A stretch of 64,000 bases of DNA from SAR324 cluster bacterium (GTDB lineage: Bacteria > SAR324 > XYD2-FULL-50-16 > HCM1), in the NCBI GenBank assembly GCA_002995645.1, contig PUHO01000012.1, positions 115,132-179,131 on the forward strand. The letters are read 5' to 3'. The notes below the pieces were generated by a model. The model was not told the origin of the DNA. It did not search any database and was given only the letters and a program-made list of their open reading frames with translations. A program made the position numbers and the translations under genes. Shown here one piece after another: positions 9,196 to 17,733 of the stretch (position 1 is its first letter; each line of letters begins with the position of its first letter).

Positions 9196-10314
9196 TTATT
9201 TTGCTGGTACGAAAGTAGTTCCACCGGCTTTATACATAACATAGTTCTTTTTAAGAATATCGCCTTTAGGAGAGAATTGTACTTCGCCAATAATAGTTTT
9301 GAATTTACCTTTATCTAGTGCTGTATGTATATTTTTATAGTTTATAGTTTTTGTTTGTTCTAAAACTTGCGCTATAATTTGAGTAATACTATAGGCATAA
9401 ATACCGAAAGCAGTAGTACGTTGTTTTCTTTGTGTTAAGATTTTTGAAATAGGTTGCACTGTTTTTAGTGAACTTGGATCAAGCGGGCTACTTACATACG
9501 TATTAGCACGGTATTTTGCTTTTAAGTTAAAGAGAACGTCTGACTTGTGGCTTTCCGGAACAATAACAGGCATTTTTAATCGTTTTTTGTAAAATTGAGT
9601 TAACAATTTAGTTCCTTCCGGCATATATCCTTCAAAAGCAACGGCATCTGGTTTTAAACGACGAAGTTTAGAAGCAACGGCAGAATAATCTACGGCGCCA
9701 ACAGTGATTCCTTCAAAAGCTACTACTTTGATTTTGCCTTTAGCTTGATCTCTTAAGATAGTGGCAATTCCTTTTCCATAAGCATCTTTATCATGTAAAA
9801 TAGCAATCGTTTTAGCTTTAAGGTTATTGATTAAGAAATCAGCTTGGAACTCACCTTGGAAGTTATCCGGTGGAATTAAGCGGAAAAAATTAGGATTAGA
9901 TCCGTCTGTTAAGTTAGTTGCTGTTGCAGAAGGTGATATAACAACAATATGCGCTTTATTGAAAACAGGTAAAGCCGCTTGTGTTGAGCCGCTACATACG
10001 CCGCCAATGACAATAGAAAGGTGCATGTCTGCGAATTTGTGTGCAATGTTAATTGCTAATTCCGGTTTACATTGGGAATCTTCGGCAGCTAAAACAAGTT
10101 TATGACCGTTAACGCCGCCGGCTTTGTTAATTTTTTCTACAGCTATAGTAGCACTGTTTTTAACAGGAAGACCATAGTTTGCAAAATCTCCTGTTAAAGG
10201 AGCTAATATCCCAATAACAATAGGGCTAGTTTTTTTTGCCGCAAAAGCAGTACTTCCTAAGAAGAATATACAGCTTAAGGACAAAATGAATTTAATATAA
10301 GAAGAAAGTTTCAT
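9196..10314 (-). CDS. livK: Periplasmic branched-chain amino acid-binding protein LivK-like
   Basis: This type-I periplasmic binding protein starts with a clear signal peptide (MKLSSYIKFILSL to AFA, cleaved before AKK). The mature part begins with IVIGILAPLTGDFANYG, a hallmark of the Leu/Ile/Val-binding family, and contains VIGGVCSGSTQAALPVF. A TTG codon at 10326 is in frame, but the ATG at 10314 is preceded by GAGA at suitable distance and begins the signal peptide cleanly, so I use 10314 (372 residues). It delivers substrate to LivHM. Ligand specificity cannot be read from sequence. Confidence 0.92.
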   Translation of the reverse strand: MKLSSYIKFILSLSCIFFLGSTAFAAKKTSPIVIGILAPLTGDFANYGLPVKNSATIAVEKINKAGGVNGHKLVLAAEDSQCKPELAINIAHKFADMHLSIVIGGVCSGSTQAALPVFNKAHIVVISPSATATNLTDGSNPNFFRLIPPDNFQGEFQADFLINNLKAKTIAILHDKDAYGKGIATILRDQAKGKIKVVAFEGITVGAVDYSAVASKLRRLKPDAVAFEGYMPEGTKLLTQFYKKRLKMPVIVPESHKSDVLFNLKAKYRANTYVSSPLDPSSLKTVQPISKILTQRKQRTTAFGIYAYSITQIIAQVLEQTKTINYKNIHTALDKGKFKTIIGEVQFSPKGDILKKNYVMYKAGGTTFVPAK

Positions 10315-10336
10315 ATTGTATCTCAATTAATGAAGT

Positions 10337-10484
10337 TAAAAAAAAATATAAGTTATCCTAACAAAGTAAAGTCCTTTTGGCAAGACAATAAATAAGAAGT
10401 TACAATGTGCTCTTAATTTTAACAAAGTAAAATTTTTTTTACAAGAAAATAAATAAAAAAAATTATAACATGTTCTTCTGATTT
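10337..10484. repeat. Tandem degraded copies of the waaF 3' end
   Basis: Two copies of a roughly 61-base unit start at about 10360 and 10421, each beginning AACAAAGTAAA and followed by an AAGA(C/A)AATAAATAA stretch. The second copy runs into the last codons and stop of waaF (10463 onward). The first copy ends with a mutated version of the same codons: TTACAATGTGCTCTTAATTT against TTATAACATGTTCTTCTGAT. A shorter, more decayed third copy may lie at 10337-10359. The unit is therefore a tail-end duplication of waaF plus downstream sequence. Confidence 0.6.
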
Positions 10485-11470
10485 AAAATTTGCATTGCCG
10501 AAGTGAATACTTCGTCAACAGAAATTTGCGTAAGACAATGGTAGTGCCCTAAAGGACAGGTTCTTTGAAAACAAGGGCTGCAAGAAATAGGCTGTTGTAT
10601 GATCGTTGCTTGTTTGTTAAGTGGAGGCGTCCAGGTCCTTGAAGTAGATCCGTAAATAGCTATTTGTGGAATACCTAGCGCACTTGCTACGTGCATGGCG
10701 CCGGAGTCGTTCGTAATGGCAAGCTTCCCTCTTTGAAATAAAGCAATGAGTTGTATGATATTAGTTTCCCCACAAAGATTATAAACTTTACTTGGTAAAG
10801 ATAGGGTATCGTTTCGCATGCCAACAAAAACAACCTTTTCTCCTTGTTGGGTTAATTTTTTTGCTAAAGCAATAAAACGATGAGGAAACCATTCTTTAGC
10901 TCTTCCATAGGCGGTAAACGGTGCTATAAAAATAGCGTTGGCATATTCTTCTTGCCAGCGTTGCGGTAAAACACGATCTATTTCTTCTGTTGTTAAACGA
11001 ATGTTTGGTTGATATTGTTCGTGTTCCTTGTCTTTGCCAATAAGATGTAGATGCTCAATATAGGCCGGTATTTTTTGTTTGTTTTGGTATTTACATGCCG
11101 GATTAAGCAAGAAAGATCGCCCGTCGTTAGCGTAGCCAATACGATACGGTATTTTTGAACTATATGCCATTAAAGCCGAAGAAAAACTAGGCGGTAAAAT
11201 AAAAAAGTGAGTATAGCCTTGATCTCGCAAAGTTTTGCCAAAATTGTACGGCGATGTTTTTGTTTTGTCAAAAAGAAGAGTTTTGCCGTTATGCGCTAGT
11301 GGGATAGATTGTAAAGCCGGTATGGTTAGCAAGTCTAATTGTCCCTTACATTTTTGTAAGCTTTCAAGTAAAGCTAGACAAAATCCGCTGGCAATAAGGA
11401 CGTCGCCAAGCCAATTTGGTAAACGTACGAGTACTTTCGAATCTGAGTTAAATTGTAAATGATTATCCAT
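10463..11470 (-). CDS. waaF: LPS heptosyltransferase II (glycosyltransferase family 9)
   Basis: This protein transfers the second L-glycero-D-manno-heptose onto the LPS inner core. The N-terminal VRLPNWLGDVLIASGF motif and the C-terminal ITNDSGAMHVASALGIPQIA with IYGSTSRTWTPP are characteristic of WaaF. The Cys-containing tail (CSPCFQRTCPLGHYHCL) is also typical of the heptosyltransferase II group. At 335 residues it is full length. It stands alone on the minus strand, about 150 bases upstream of livK in transcription order. Its presence implies heptose-containing LPS. Confidence 0.9.
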   Translation of the reverse strand: MDNHLQFNSDSKVLVRLPNWLGDVLIASGFCLALLESLQKCKGQLDLLTIPALQSIPLAHNGKTLLFDKTKTSPYNFGKTLRDQGYTHFFILPPSFSSALMAYSSKIPYRIGYANDGRSFLLNPACKYQNKQKIPAYIEHLHLIGKDKEHEQYQPNIRLTTEEIDRVLPQRWQEEYANAIFIAPFTAYGRAKEWFPHRFIALAKKLTQQGEKVVFVGMRNDTLSLPSKVYNLCGETNIIQLIALFQRGKLAITNDSGAMHVASALGIPQIAIYGSTSRTWTPPLNKQATIIQQPISCSPCFQRTCPLGHYHCLTQISVDEVFTSAMQILNQKNML

Positions 11471-11645
11471 AGGCTCCCGGTGTATTTGTAAAAAAATTAT
11501 TAGTTAATATTAATTTGGCTTCTTTCTTGCTTAATCTTCTAGAATGCAAGGATGCATTAGTTTTTATTGAAGGATTAAAGTTTAATATAACAACTTATGA
11601 ATAAGTTTAGTATAAGCTTATTAACATTTGTTTATAAAGGTCAAC

Positions 11646-12614
11646 ATGAAAAAAACGATGATACATCCAATGAAAAACGTTATTTTATTTGGCGTTAGCT
11701 ATGCTTTTTTACTTTCTACGGCGTCGGCGAATATTTTTGGCAGTAGTACGCCGGGAATATACAAACCGTCCGGAACGTATAACACAGAAGCGGCAACGTC
11801 ACAAAAAGAGGAGCTTCCTAATGATATGGCAACAACTGATAGCAGTGTTGTTGATCCTGTTGCTTCCCAATCAGACGATTGGCGTCCGGATTTAACGCCT
11901 CTTTTAACGCAAAACGATGCTATGCCGATAGAAGAAACGCAAACGGCAAAAGAAGATATAGTTAAACCGGCGCAAACTAATGAAAATATAATTCCGGTTA
12001 GTGCAGAGATCCCAGCTGATACAGTAGCGCCAATGCCGGTTTCTGCGTCGCGTATGGCAACAAAATTTGAAGGAATTGCTTCTTGGTATGGTCCGGGTTT
12101 TGACAATAGAAAAACGGCTAACGGTGAAATATATAATCAAGACGCTATGACGGCAGCGCACAAAATATTTCCTATGAATACAATAGTGTCTGTTACGAAT
12201 ACGGAAAATAACAAAACGGTCAAACTTCGTATTAACGATAGAGGTCCTTATAAAAAAGGAAGGATTATTGACTTAAGCTATGCGGCGGCTAAAGAGCTTG
12301 GTTTTATTGATAAAGGCGTTGCGCACGTTGTTGTTAAAGTAATACAATTTCCTGATAGCTATTCTCATGCTGAAGGACTAGACGCCTATAAAAAGAAAGT
12401 TGTTCAAGTAGGGGTGCTACAAAATAGAGATAATGCGGAAAAGATTAAATCGCAAGCTATGGCTTTAACAGCGGAGAACTTTTATATTAGAGAAAAACAA
12501 AACTTGTTTTACGTTCAATCTAGTGCTTTTGCTACGACTGAAGATGCGTCGCAACTTAGTCAATCTTTAAGCGATCAAGGAATGAATAATATTGTTGTTA
12601 GCTATAAAAAATAA
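11646..12614 (+). CDS. rlpA: RlpA-like septal lytic protein with DPBB and SPOR domains
   Basis: The 322-residue product has an N-terminal signal peptide (to about SASA, residues 20-28) with no clear lipobox. A Pro/Thr/Glu-rich linker follows. The double-psi beta-barrel domain spans about residues 140-235 (GIASWYGPGFDNRKTANGE, TAAHKIFPMNTIV, RINDRGPYKKGRIIDLSYAAA), including the conserved His and Asp residues of RlpA lytic transglycosylases. The C-terminal 75 residues (VVQVGVLQNRDNAEKI onward) resemble a SPOR domain, which binds denuded glycan at the division septum. I chose the ATG at 11646, preceded by AAAGG, over the upstream TTG at 11628. Confidence 0.85.
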   Translation: MKKTMIHPMKNVILFGVSYAFLLSTASANIFGSSTPGIYKPSGTYNTEAATSQKEELPNDMATTDSSVVDPVASQSDDWRPDLTPLLTQNDAMPIEETQTAKEDIVKPAQTNENIIPVSAEIPADTVAPMPVSASRMATKFEGIASWYGPGFDNRKTANGEIYNQDAMTAAHKIFPMNTIVSVTNTENNKTVKLRINDRGPYKKGRIIDLSYAAAKELGFIDKGVAHVVVKVIQFPDSYSHAEGLDAYKKKVVQVGVLQNRDNAEKIKSQAMALTAENFYIREKQNLFYVQSSAFATTEDASQLSQSLSDQGMNNIVVSYKK

Positions 12615-12633
12615 AGTATAGTCTATACTTATA

Positions 12634-12670
12634 TAAAAGAGTAAGGACGTAAACAAAGCTTGCTCTTTTA
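12634..12670 (+). terminator. Probable terminator after rlpA
   Basis: An inverted repeat TAAAAGAGTAAG / CTTGCTCTTTTA (one G-U pair) with a 13-base loop lies 20 bases after the rlpA stop and is followed by an A/T-rich run. Calling it a rho-independent terminator is inference from this structure. Confidence 0.55.
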
Positions 12671-12704
12671 TATTTTATTACACTTTGTATTTTAATATAA
12701 GAAA

Positions 12705-13532
12705 ATGAATAAACATAAAACAAAGAAGATCGTTTTTTTGGCTGTTTGGATTATAGTATATTTTCTTATGATCTCACCTTTGTTTGCTATAGATCGCAAT
12801 TTAAAGTTAGCACCTGTTACAAGTGAACCGCCGGAATCTTGGGTTGCGCCTATTGATTCGGGGAATCTTTGGCAATTAAGCCGTGTTGATATGATTCTGC
12901 GGAATAATCCAAAAGTTATTTCCGCTTTGTTTTATTCTTTAGTAACGATTAAAGGGAACGTTAAAAACGCAGTTAAAAAAATAGACAGTGAAATAATTAA
13001 CTGTGATGCCAATCAAACGGAACAACATTCTTGTTACCTTGATAGGCTGAAGCAAAAGAAAAGAAATCAAACGATTTCACACGTTTTTATATCGCCTTTA
13101 CACGTTCTTTCTTTTTACCGTTTGTTTCATGTTAAAGGTATGGATATAGTACGCGTTAATTGGTCGTCTACGTATAATGAACCGGCTTATTGGAAAATAG
13201 ACGATTTTTTTCATGATATGCAAATTCAAAAAGAAACGAAATATTATAAACTAAGAAAAAATATTCATTTAATCCAAATCGTCCCGGACTATACGCCTTA
13301 CGTTTTTATTGCAATCCCGTCAAAAATGCGGATTAATTTGCAAAAAGTGTATAAAAAATTAAATTTTAATCCAGACGATCGTATATATCTTTCTATTGAA
13401 CAGGCACGTAAAAAAAGAATATCCGACGTGCTTGTTGTTAAGTTACGAATGCAAGCGAGAAAAGTTAAGATTAACAATATAGAAATGAACACACTCACAA
13501 GGGCGGAAGTAAACGCCTATAGCAAAATGTGA
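12705..13532 (+). CDS. Exported protein of unknown function
   Basis: I do not recognise this 275-residue protein. It begins with a basic region and a hydrophobic stretch (KIVFLAVWIIVYFLMISPLF) ending in ALFA-like LFAID, consistent with a cleaved signal peptide, so it is probably periplasmic. Two Cys near residues 106 and 116 could form a disulfide (NCDANQTEQHSC). The rest is mixed alpha/beta, with a basic C-terminal third (KKRISDVLVVKLRMQARKVK). It sits between rlpA and the pseudo-receiver gene, separated from rlpA by a probable terminator, so it likely has its own promoter. Confidence 0.65.
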   Translation: MNKHKTKKIVFLAVWIIVYFLMISPLFAIDRNLKLAPVTSEPPESWVAPIDSGNLWQLSRVDMILRNNPKVISALFYSLVTIKGNVKNAVKKIDSEIINCDANQTEQHSCYLDRLKQKKRNQTISHVFISPLHVLSFYRLFHVKGMDIVRVNWSSTYNEPAYWKIDDFFHDMQIQKETKYYKLRKNIHLIQIVPDYTPYVFIAIPSKMRINLQKVYKKLNFNPDDRIYLSIEQARKKRISDVLVVKLRMQARKVKINNIEMNTLTRAEVNAYSKM

Positions 13533-13547
13533 TAAAATGCTTTTATC
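13531..13547 (+). terminator. Possible short hairpin terminator
   Basis: GATAAAA-TGC-TTTTATC forms a perfect 7-base stem with a 3-base loop overlapping the stop codon of the exported unknown gene. A T-rich run follows about ten bases later. The stem is AT-rich and weak, so the call is tentative. Confidence 0.35.
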
Positions 13548-13672
13548 CTTGTATTATCTCTTTTTAATTGGTTTAATACTTGCTTTTTTTATTAAATTTT
13601 ATCATAATATATTCAGTTTGATTGTAGGCATGCCTTACATCACATAATAATTTCTTTGTTACTGTTGGTACA

Positions 13673-15535
13673 ATGAGTAAAATAGTTTTAGTTTCAGATA
13701 CAAATAACCTGATTTACGATTCCTTTAAAGAAGCGCTTGTTTCTTATATAGGTTCCCAAAATTTAATATATCTAAAAGATACAAGTATGCTTGTGCCAAC
13801 TTTAAAAGAGGCGGCAGTTGATATTGTATTTTTAGAATATACTGATTCGGTTAAAGAACTGATTTCTATTATTCGCGATGATGCGTTACTTTCTCATTTA
13901 ATTATTATTTTAACCTATGGCGGAAGGAAGCAACTTTCACTTTCTGTTGCAAAAGACCTAGGGGCGGACGATATCCTTGAAAAACCGTTTGAAGTTATAG
14001 AAGTTAGGCAAAAAATAGATCTTTTTCATGCCAATACAACCTATTCGCAAGATCTTACGCATATTAATATTGTTGATCCCGTTATGGCAGAACTATTAGC
14101 TTCGGCAAGTAACGCGATACAACAAACAAAGCAAAATCAAGAAGATAGTATTGAAGAAAGAGAACAACAATCGCCTATTCATATTAATAACCCTCTTGAT
14201 ACAGAACAAGACGACGATATAGCAAACGAGTTTAACCTATCTGATTTAGATGACGAAGAGAGCTCTATTACAGCAGCTAGCAGTATAAACAAAGAAGAAC
14301 GTACTTTGCTTTTAGACGAGGAAGATAACGAAAAACTAACTTCGCCTATTAACATTCATGTACCTGATACGCAAGAATCAAATGACTTTCAAAATAAACC
14401 GGCAACACCGGATCAATACGGCATTTTAGCAATCCCTGTTGTTAGTGATACGCCGGATAGTAGCTTAAATCTATATGAAGAAGAGGATTCGCAAGATGAT
14501 AGAGATTTATTTGCTGCTGAAGAAGAAGAAGCGGAAGCAGTTTCTCTTTTTGGAGAATATAATGATGACCTGCTACCATTAGAGTCGAACTTTATTTTTG
14601 AAGACGATACGAGCGAAGTTGAAACCGATTTTACTAGTGACAACGATACAAGCGAAGAAGAGCCCGGTTTTATCTTTGTAGAAGATGATAGCGAAGAAAT
14701 AAAGTTAGATCCAGATTTTACCTTTGAAGAAGATAGCGCAGAAATAGATCTAGATCCAGATTTTACCTTTGAAGAAAATACGAGCGAAGACGAATCAGAC
14801 TTTTTATTTGAAGAAAATACGAGCGACAACGAAGAGGAATCGGACTTTTTATTTGAAGAAGTTACAAGCGAAGACGAAGACGAATCAGACTTTTTATTTG
14901 AAGAAGATACGAGCGAAAACGAAGAGGAATCAGACTTTTTGTTTCAAGACAGCAGTAATGAAGAACTAGTGCCAGAGCCTAACTTTACTATTGAAGAAGA
15001 TAGCGAAGAACTACAATTAGAACCTAATTTTATTGTTGAAGAAGACAGCAACGAAGAAATACAATTAGACCCGGATTTTTCCTTTGAAGAAGATACCACG
15101 GAAAGCGATATATTTGTAGATTCAAACGAAGAAGAACTAGCGGCATTAGACAATATAAATACTTTGCAACAACCTTCTTTTATTGACACAGAAGACCAAG
15201 TTGAGCAAGAAGAAGATAATTTTATTTTTTCTTTAGAGAATTATAAAAGTAATGAAAGTGATACGTTTTCTCAAAAATTGAAAGAAGCCGGTTTGCATTT
15301 AGAAACAAAAAGACATACTGATATGTCTAGTATTTCTATTCCTAGTGACGATATACACGCACACATAGCTAAAGACGTATTTGCGTTAAATGACCTTACA
15401 ATGAGTGATATTATCCCAGATGAAGACAAGGCAGACGCAAAAGAAAACAGGCAACCGTCTTTAGACAAACAAGCTTTAATTAAAGATATTCTTGAACGTG
15501 CAACAGAAGATATTACGAAAATTATTCAAAAGTAA
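13673..15535 (+). CDS. Pseudo-receiver protein with long acidic tandem repeats
   Basis: The first 120 or so residues fold like a response-regulator receiver: strand VLVSD at the N-terminus, Thr81 in ILTYGG, and Lys104 in LEKPFE. The phosphoacceptor Asp position is Glu55 (DIVFLE), so normal phosphorylation is unlikely. Residues 150-510 are extremely Asp/Glu-rich, with tandem units such as ESDFLFEE(D/N)TS(E/D) and DPDFTFEEDS. The C-terminal 110 residues are less acidic and helical. It has no DNA-binding output domain and no signal peptide, so it is probably a cytoplasmic scaffold or adaptor. It ends 13 bases before ftsW, suggesting co-transcription with cell-division genes. Confidence 0.7.
   Translation: MSKIVLVSDTNNLIYDSFKEALVSYIGSQNLIYLKDTSMLVPTLKEAAVDIVFLEYTDSVKELISIIRDDALLSHLIIILTYGGRKQLSLSVAKDLGADDILEKPFEVIEVRQKIDLFHANTTYSQDLTHINIVDPVMAELLASASNAIQQTKQNQEDSIEEREQQSPIHINNPLDTEQDDDIANEFNLSDLDDEESSITAASSINKEERTLLLDEEDNEKLTSPINIHVPDTQESNDFQNKPATPDQYGILAIPVVSDTPDSSLNLYEEEDSQDDRDLFAAEEEEAEAVSLFGEYNDDLLPLESNFIFEDDTSEVETDFTSDNDTSEEEPGFIFVEDDSEEIKLDPDFTFEEDSAEIDLDPDFTFEENTSEDESDFLFEENTSDNEEESDFLFEEVTSEDEDESDFLFEEDTSENEEESDFLFQDSSNEELVPEPNFTIEEDSEELQLEPNFIVEEDSNEEIQLDPDFSFEEDTTESDIFVDSNEEELAALDNINTLQQPSFIDTEDQVEQEEDNFIFSLENYKSNESDTFSQKLKEAGLHLETKRHTDMSSISIPSDDIHAHIAKDVFALNDLTMSDIIPDEDKADAKENRQPSLDKQALIKDILERATEDITKIIQK
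14630..15120 (+). repeat. Acidic in-frame minisatellite-like repeats
   Basis: Within the pseudo-receiver gene, units encoding (E/D)ESDFLFEE(D/N)TSE and DPDFTFEEDS recur with lengths of about 14 to 18 codons. Nucleotide similarity between neighbouring units is high (for example GACTTTTTATTTGAAGAA recurs), which indicates recent slippage or recombination within the gene. The ends are approximate. Confidence 0.75.
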
Positions 15536-15548
15536 ATAATCGTTTTAT

Positions 15549-16658
15549 ATGACAGCCTATAAAAAAAAACCGACGCCGTATCTCCTCCTATTTTCCATTA
15601 TTTGTTTACTTGGCATTGGTATTTTAATGGTCTATTCTTCTAGTGCCATTTATGCTAATACCTATAATCGAAGTAATTTTTATTTCTTTAATAGACAACT
15701 TGGCTTTGTTGGGCTTGGTATCCTTCTTTTTTTTGTCGTTATAAAATATCCCTATCAAAAATATAGATCTTGGATTCCTGTTTTACTAGGCATCTGTTTT
15801 GTTGCGCTTATTCTTGTTTTAATTCCACGTATTGGACATGAAGTCGGGCATGCAAAACGTTGGTTTCGTATTGCTCATTTTAGTTTGCAACCTAGTGAAC
15901 TGCTCAAAATTGCTATTTTACTTTGGGGCGCTGATTTCTTAGATCGTAAACATGCTTATCTTGCCCAATTTTCACGTAGCTTGTTTCCGGCTTCTATTAT
16001 CCTAGGTGTTTATTGCGTTCTTTTATTGGCGCAACCTGATTTTGGAACTGCCGTTTTGCTGGTTACTACGTTTATGATAATGTTCTTTGTTGCTGGCGGA
16101 AGAAAAACGCATATCTTTTTTAGTGGGCTTGTTATTAGTGCGATTGGCTCGGCGTTAGTGATTTTTAGCCCGTATCGTTTTCGTCGTATTGAATCGTTTT
16201 TAACCCCATGGAATGATCCAACAGGAAGCGGTTATCAATTAATTCAATCGCTCATTGCCGTTGCAACCGGTGGTATTTTTGGAAAAAATTTAGGAAACTC
16301 AACGCAAAAACTATTTTTCTTGCCTGAAGCTCATACTGATTTTATTTTTGCTATTCTTGCAGAAGAGCTAGGCTTTATTGGTGTTTGTATTGTTGTTTTT
16401 CTTGTGTTGCTTTTTTTGCAACAATCTTTAAAAATTGCTCGTCATTGTAAAGATAGATTTGGTAGAAACTTAGCTTGCGGTATTGCCGCGCTAGTCACTT
16501 TCCAAGCTATTATTAATATGAGCGTTGTTCTTGGTATTTTCCCAACAAAAGGGATCCCGTTTCCTTTTGTTAGTTACGGAGGGAGTTCTTTGATTACTAT
16601 GATGATATTATCCGGCATATTATTCAATATCGCTGTTAGCAATGAAACGCAAAAATAA
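15549..16658 (+). CDS. ftsW: Septal peptidoglycan glycosyltransferase FtsW (SEDS family)
   Basis: This 369-residue SEDS protein has about ten membrane helices. Family motifs include GIGILMVYSSSA at the first helix, KRWFRIAHFSLQPSELLKIA in the extracellular loop region, DFGTAVLL, and the C-terminal GIPFPFVSYGGSSLITMM. SEDS proteins polymerise lipid II together with a class B PBP. The adjacent murG and the division-linked context favour FtsW over RodA. Its end overlaps the murG start by 17 bases, indicating translational coupling. Confidence 0.92.
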   Translation: MTAYKKKPTPYLLLFSIICLLGIGILMVYSSSAIYANTYNRSNFYFFNRQLGFVGLGILLFFVVIKYPYQKYRSWIPVLLGICFVALILVLIPRIGHEVGHAKRWFRIAHFSLQPSELLKIAILLWGADFLDRKHAYLAQFSRSLFPASIILGVYCVLLLAQPDFGTAVLLVTTFMIMFFVAGGRKTHIFFSGLVISAIGSALVIFSPYRFRRIESFLTPWNDPTGSGYQLIQSLIAVATGGIFGKNLGNSTQKLFFLPEAHTDFIFAILAEELGFIGVCIVVFLVLLFLQQSLKIARHCKDRFGRNLACGIAALVTFQAIINMSVVLGIFPTKGIPFPFVSYGGSSLITMMILSGILFNIAVSNETQK

Positions 16659-17733
16659 ACCTACTAGCATTATAATTGCCGGCGGTGGTAGTGGCGGACA
16701 TTTATTCCCGGGCATTGCTATTGCGCAAGAACTGGAAGCCCAGTTGGATTCAAGTATAATCTATTTTATTGGCTCACGTTACGGCATTGAGTCGCGCGTT
16801 TTTCCTACTTTAAAATACCGCTGTTTCTTATTACCTATATCAGGATTATACAAAGTTGGTGCTATACGTAAGCTGCTTGGTTTACTGCGCTTTGCTTATT
16901 CTGTTGTATATACCTTTTTTTTGACGTTATATATACGCCCTCACGTCGTGATTGGCGTTGGCGGTTATGCGTCCGGTGCGGCTATGTTGTGCGGTTTATT
17001 ACTACGTAGAAATTTAGTTATTCAAGAACAAAACGCATCACCGGGCATGACAAATCGCTTTCTAGGTAAGTATGCCAAACTAGCTTTTGTGCCGTTTTCC
17101 GGTATGGAAAAGTTTTTTCCTAATCCTGTTGTTGTTGGCAATCCTATTCGTAAAGAAATATTGCAAGTTAAAGCATATACGCCACAAGACAAGGTCAATT
17201 TGTTGATTGTTGGCGGGAGTCAAGGTTGCCATGCTATTAACATGGCTTGCATAGAAGCCTTGCCTATTCTTGCCGATTTAGCTGATCAGATTCGTATTAT
17301 ACACCAAAGCGGCTACCGAGATTATGAGATTTTGCAAGACGCTTATGCAAAATATCCAAAGCTAGAAGCGCAAGTTTTCCCTTTTGCTGAGAACATGGCA
17401 GAATTATATAGTCAAAGTCATTTGCTATTGTGCCGTTCCGGTTCTATTATTCATGAAATTATTGTAGCCGGTAGGGGTATGTTGTTAGTGCCGTTTCCTA
17501 ATGCGAGCGGGAATCATCAGTTGCGAAACGCTGAGTATATTGTAGAAAAGCAAGCAGGTATTTTGTTAGAACAAGACGAGCAATTAGGCGAAAAGCTGAT
17601 ACAAGTTTTACAGAGATTGTTGCAGAATACGAATGAAATAGAAGAGATGGCAAAGCAAGCGAAGAGCTTAGCAAAGACAGATGCGACAAAAGAAATCAGT
17701 GAAACAATTCTTTCTTTTTATAAGCTGAAGTAA
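16642..17733 (+). CDS. murG: UDP-GlcNAc:lipid I GlcNAc transferase MurG
   Basis: MurG adds GlcNAc to lipid I on the cytoplasmic face of the membrane to make lipid II. Family motifs are complete: GGGSGGHLFPGIAIAQEL near the N-terminus (GGxGGH loop), IGVGGYASGA, QEQNASPGMTNR, GGSQGCHAIN, and the UDP-GlcNAc site LLCRSGSIIHEIIVAGRGML with PFPNASGNHQLRNA. At 363 residues it is full length. The 3' portion of this gene (from about 17350) is the source of the degraded copies that fill the next 2.3 kb. Confidence 0.95.
   Translation: MKRKNKPTSIIIAGGGSGGHLFPGIAIAQELEAQLDSSIIYFIGSRYGIESRVFPTLKYRCFLLPISGLYKVGAIRKLLGLLRFAYSVVYTFFLTLYIRPHVVIGVGGYASGAAMLCGLLLRRNLVIQEQNASPGMTNRFLGKYAKLAFVPFSGMEKFFPNPVVVGNPIRKEILQVKAYTPQDKVNLLIVGGSQGCHAINMACIEALPILADLADQIRIIHQSGYRDYEILQDAYAKYPKLEAQVFPFAENMAELYSQSHLLLCRSGSIIHEIIVAGRGMLLVPFPNASGNHQLRNAEYIVEKQAGILLEQDEQLGEKLIQVLQRLLQNTNEIEEMAKQAKSLAKTDATKEISETILSFYKLK

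Noticed and set aside
14413..15189. Ser-rich open frames on the minus strand
   Set aside because: They are antisense to the Asp/Glu-rich repeats of the pseudo-receiver gene.
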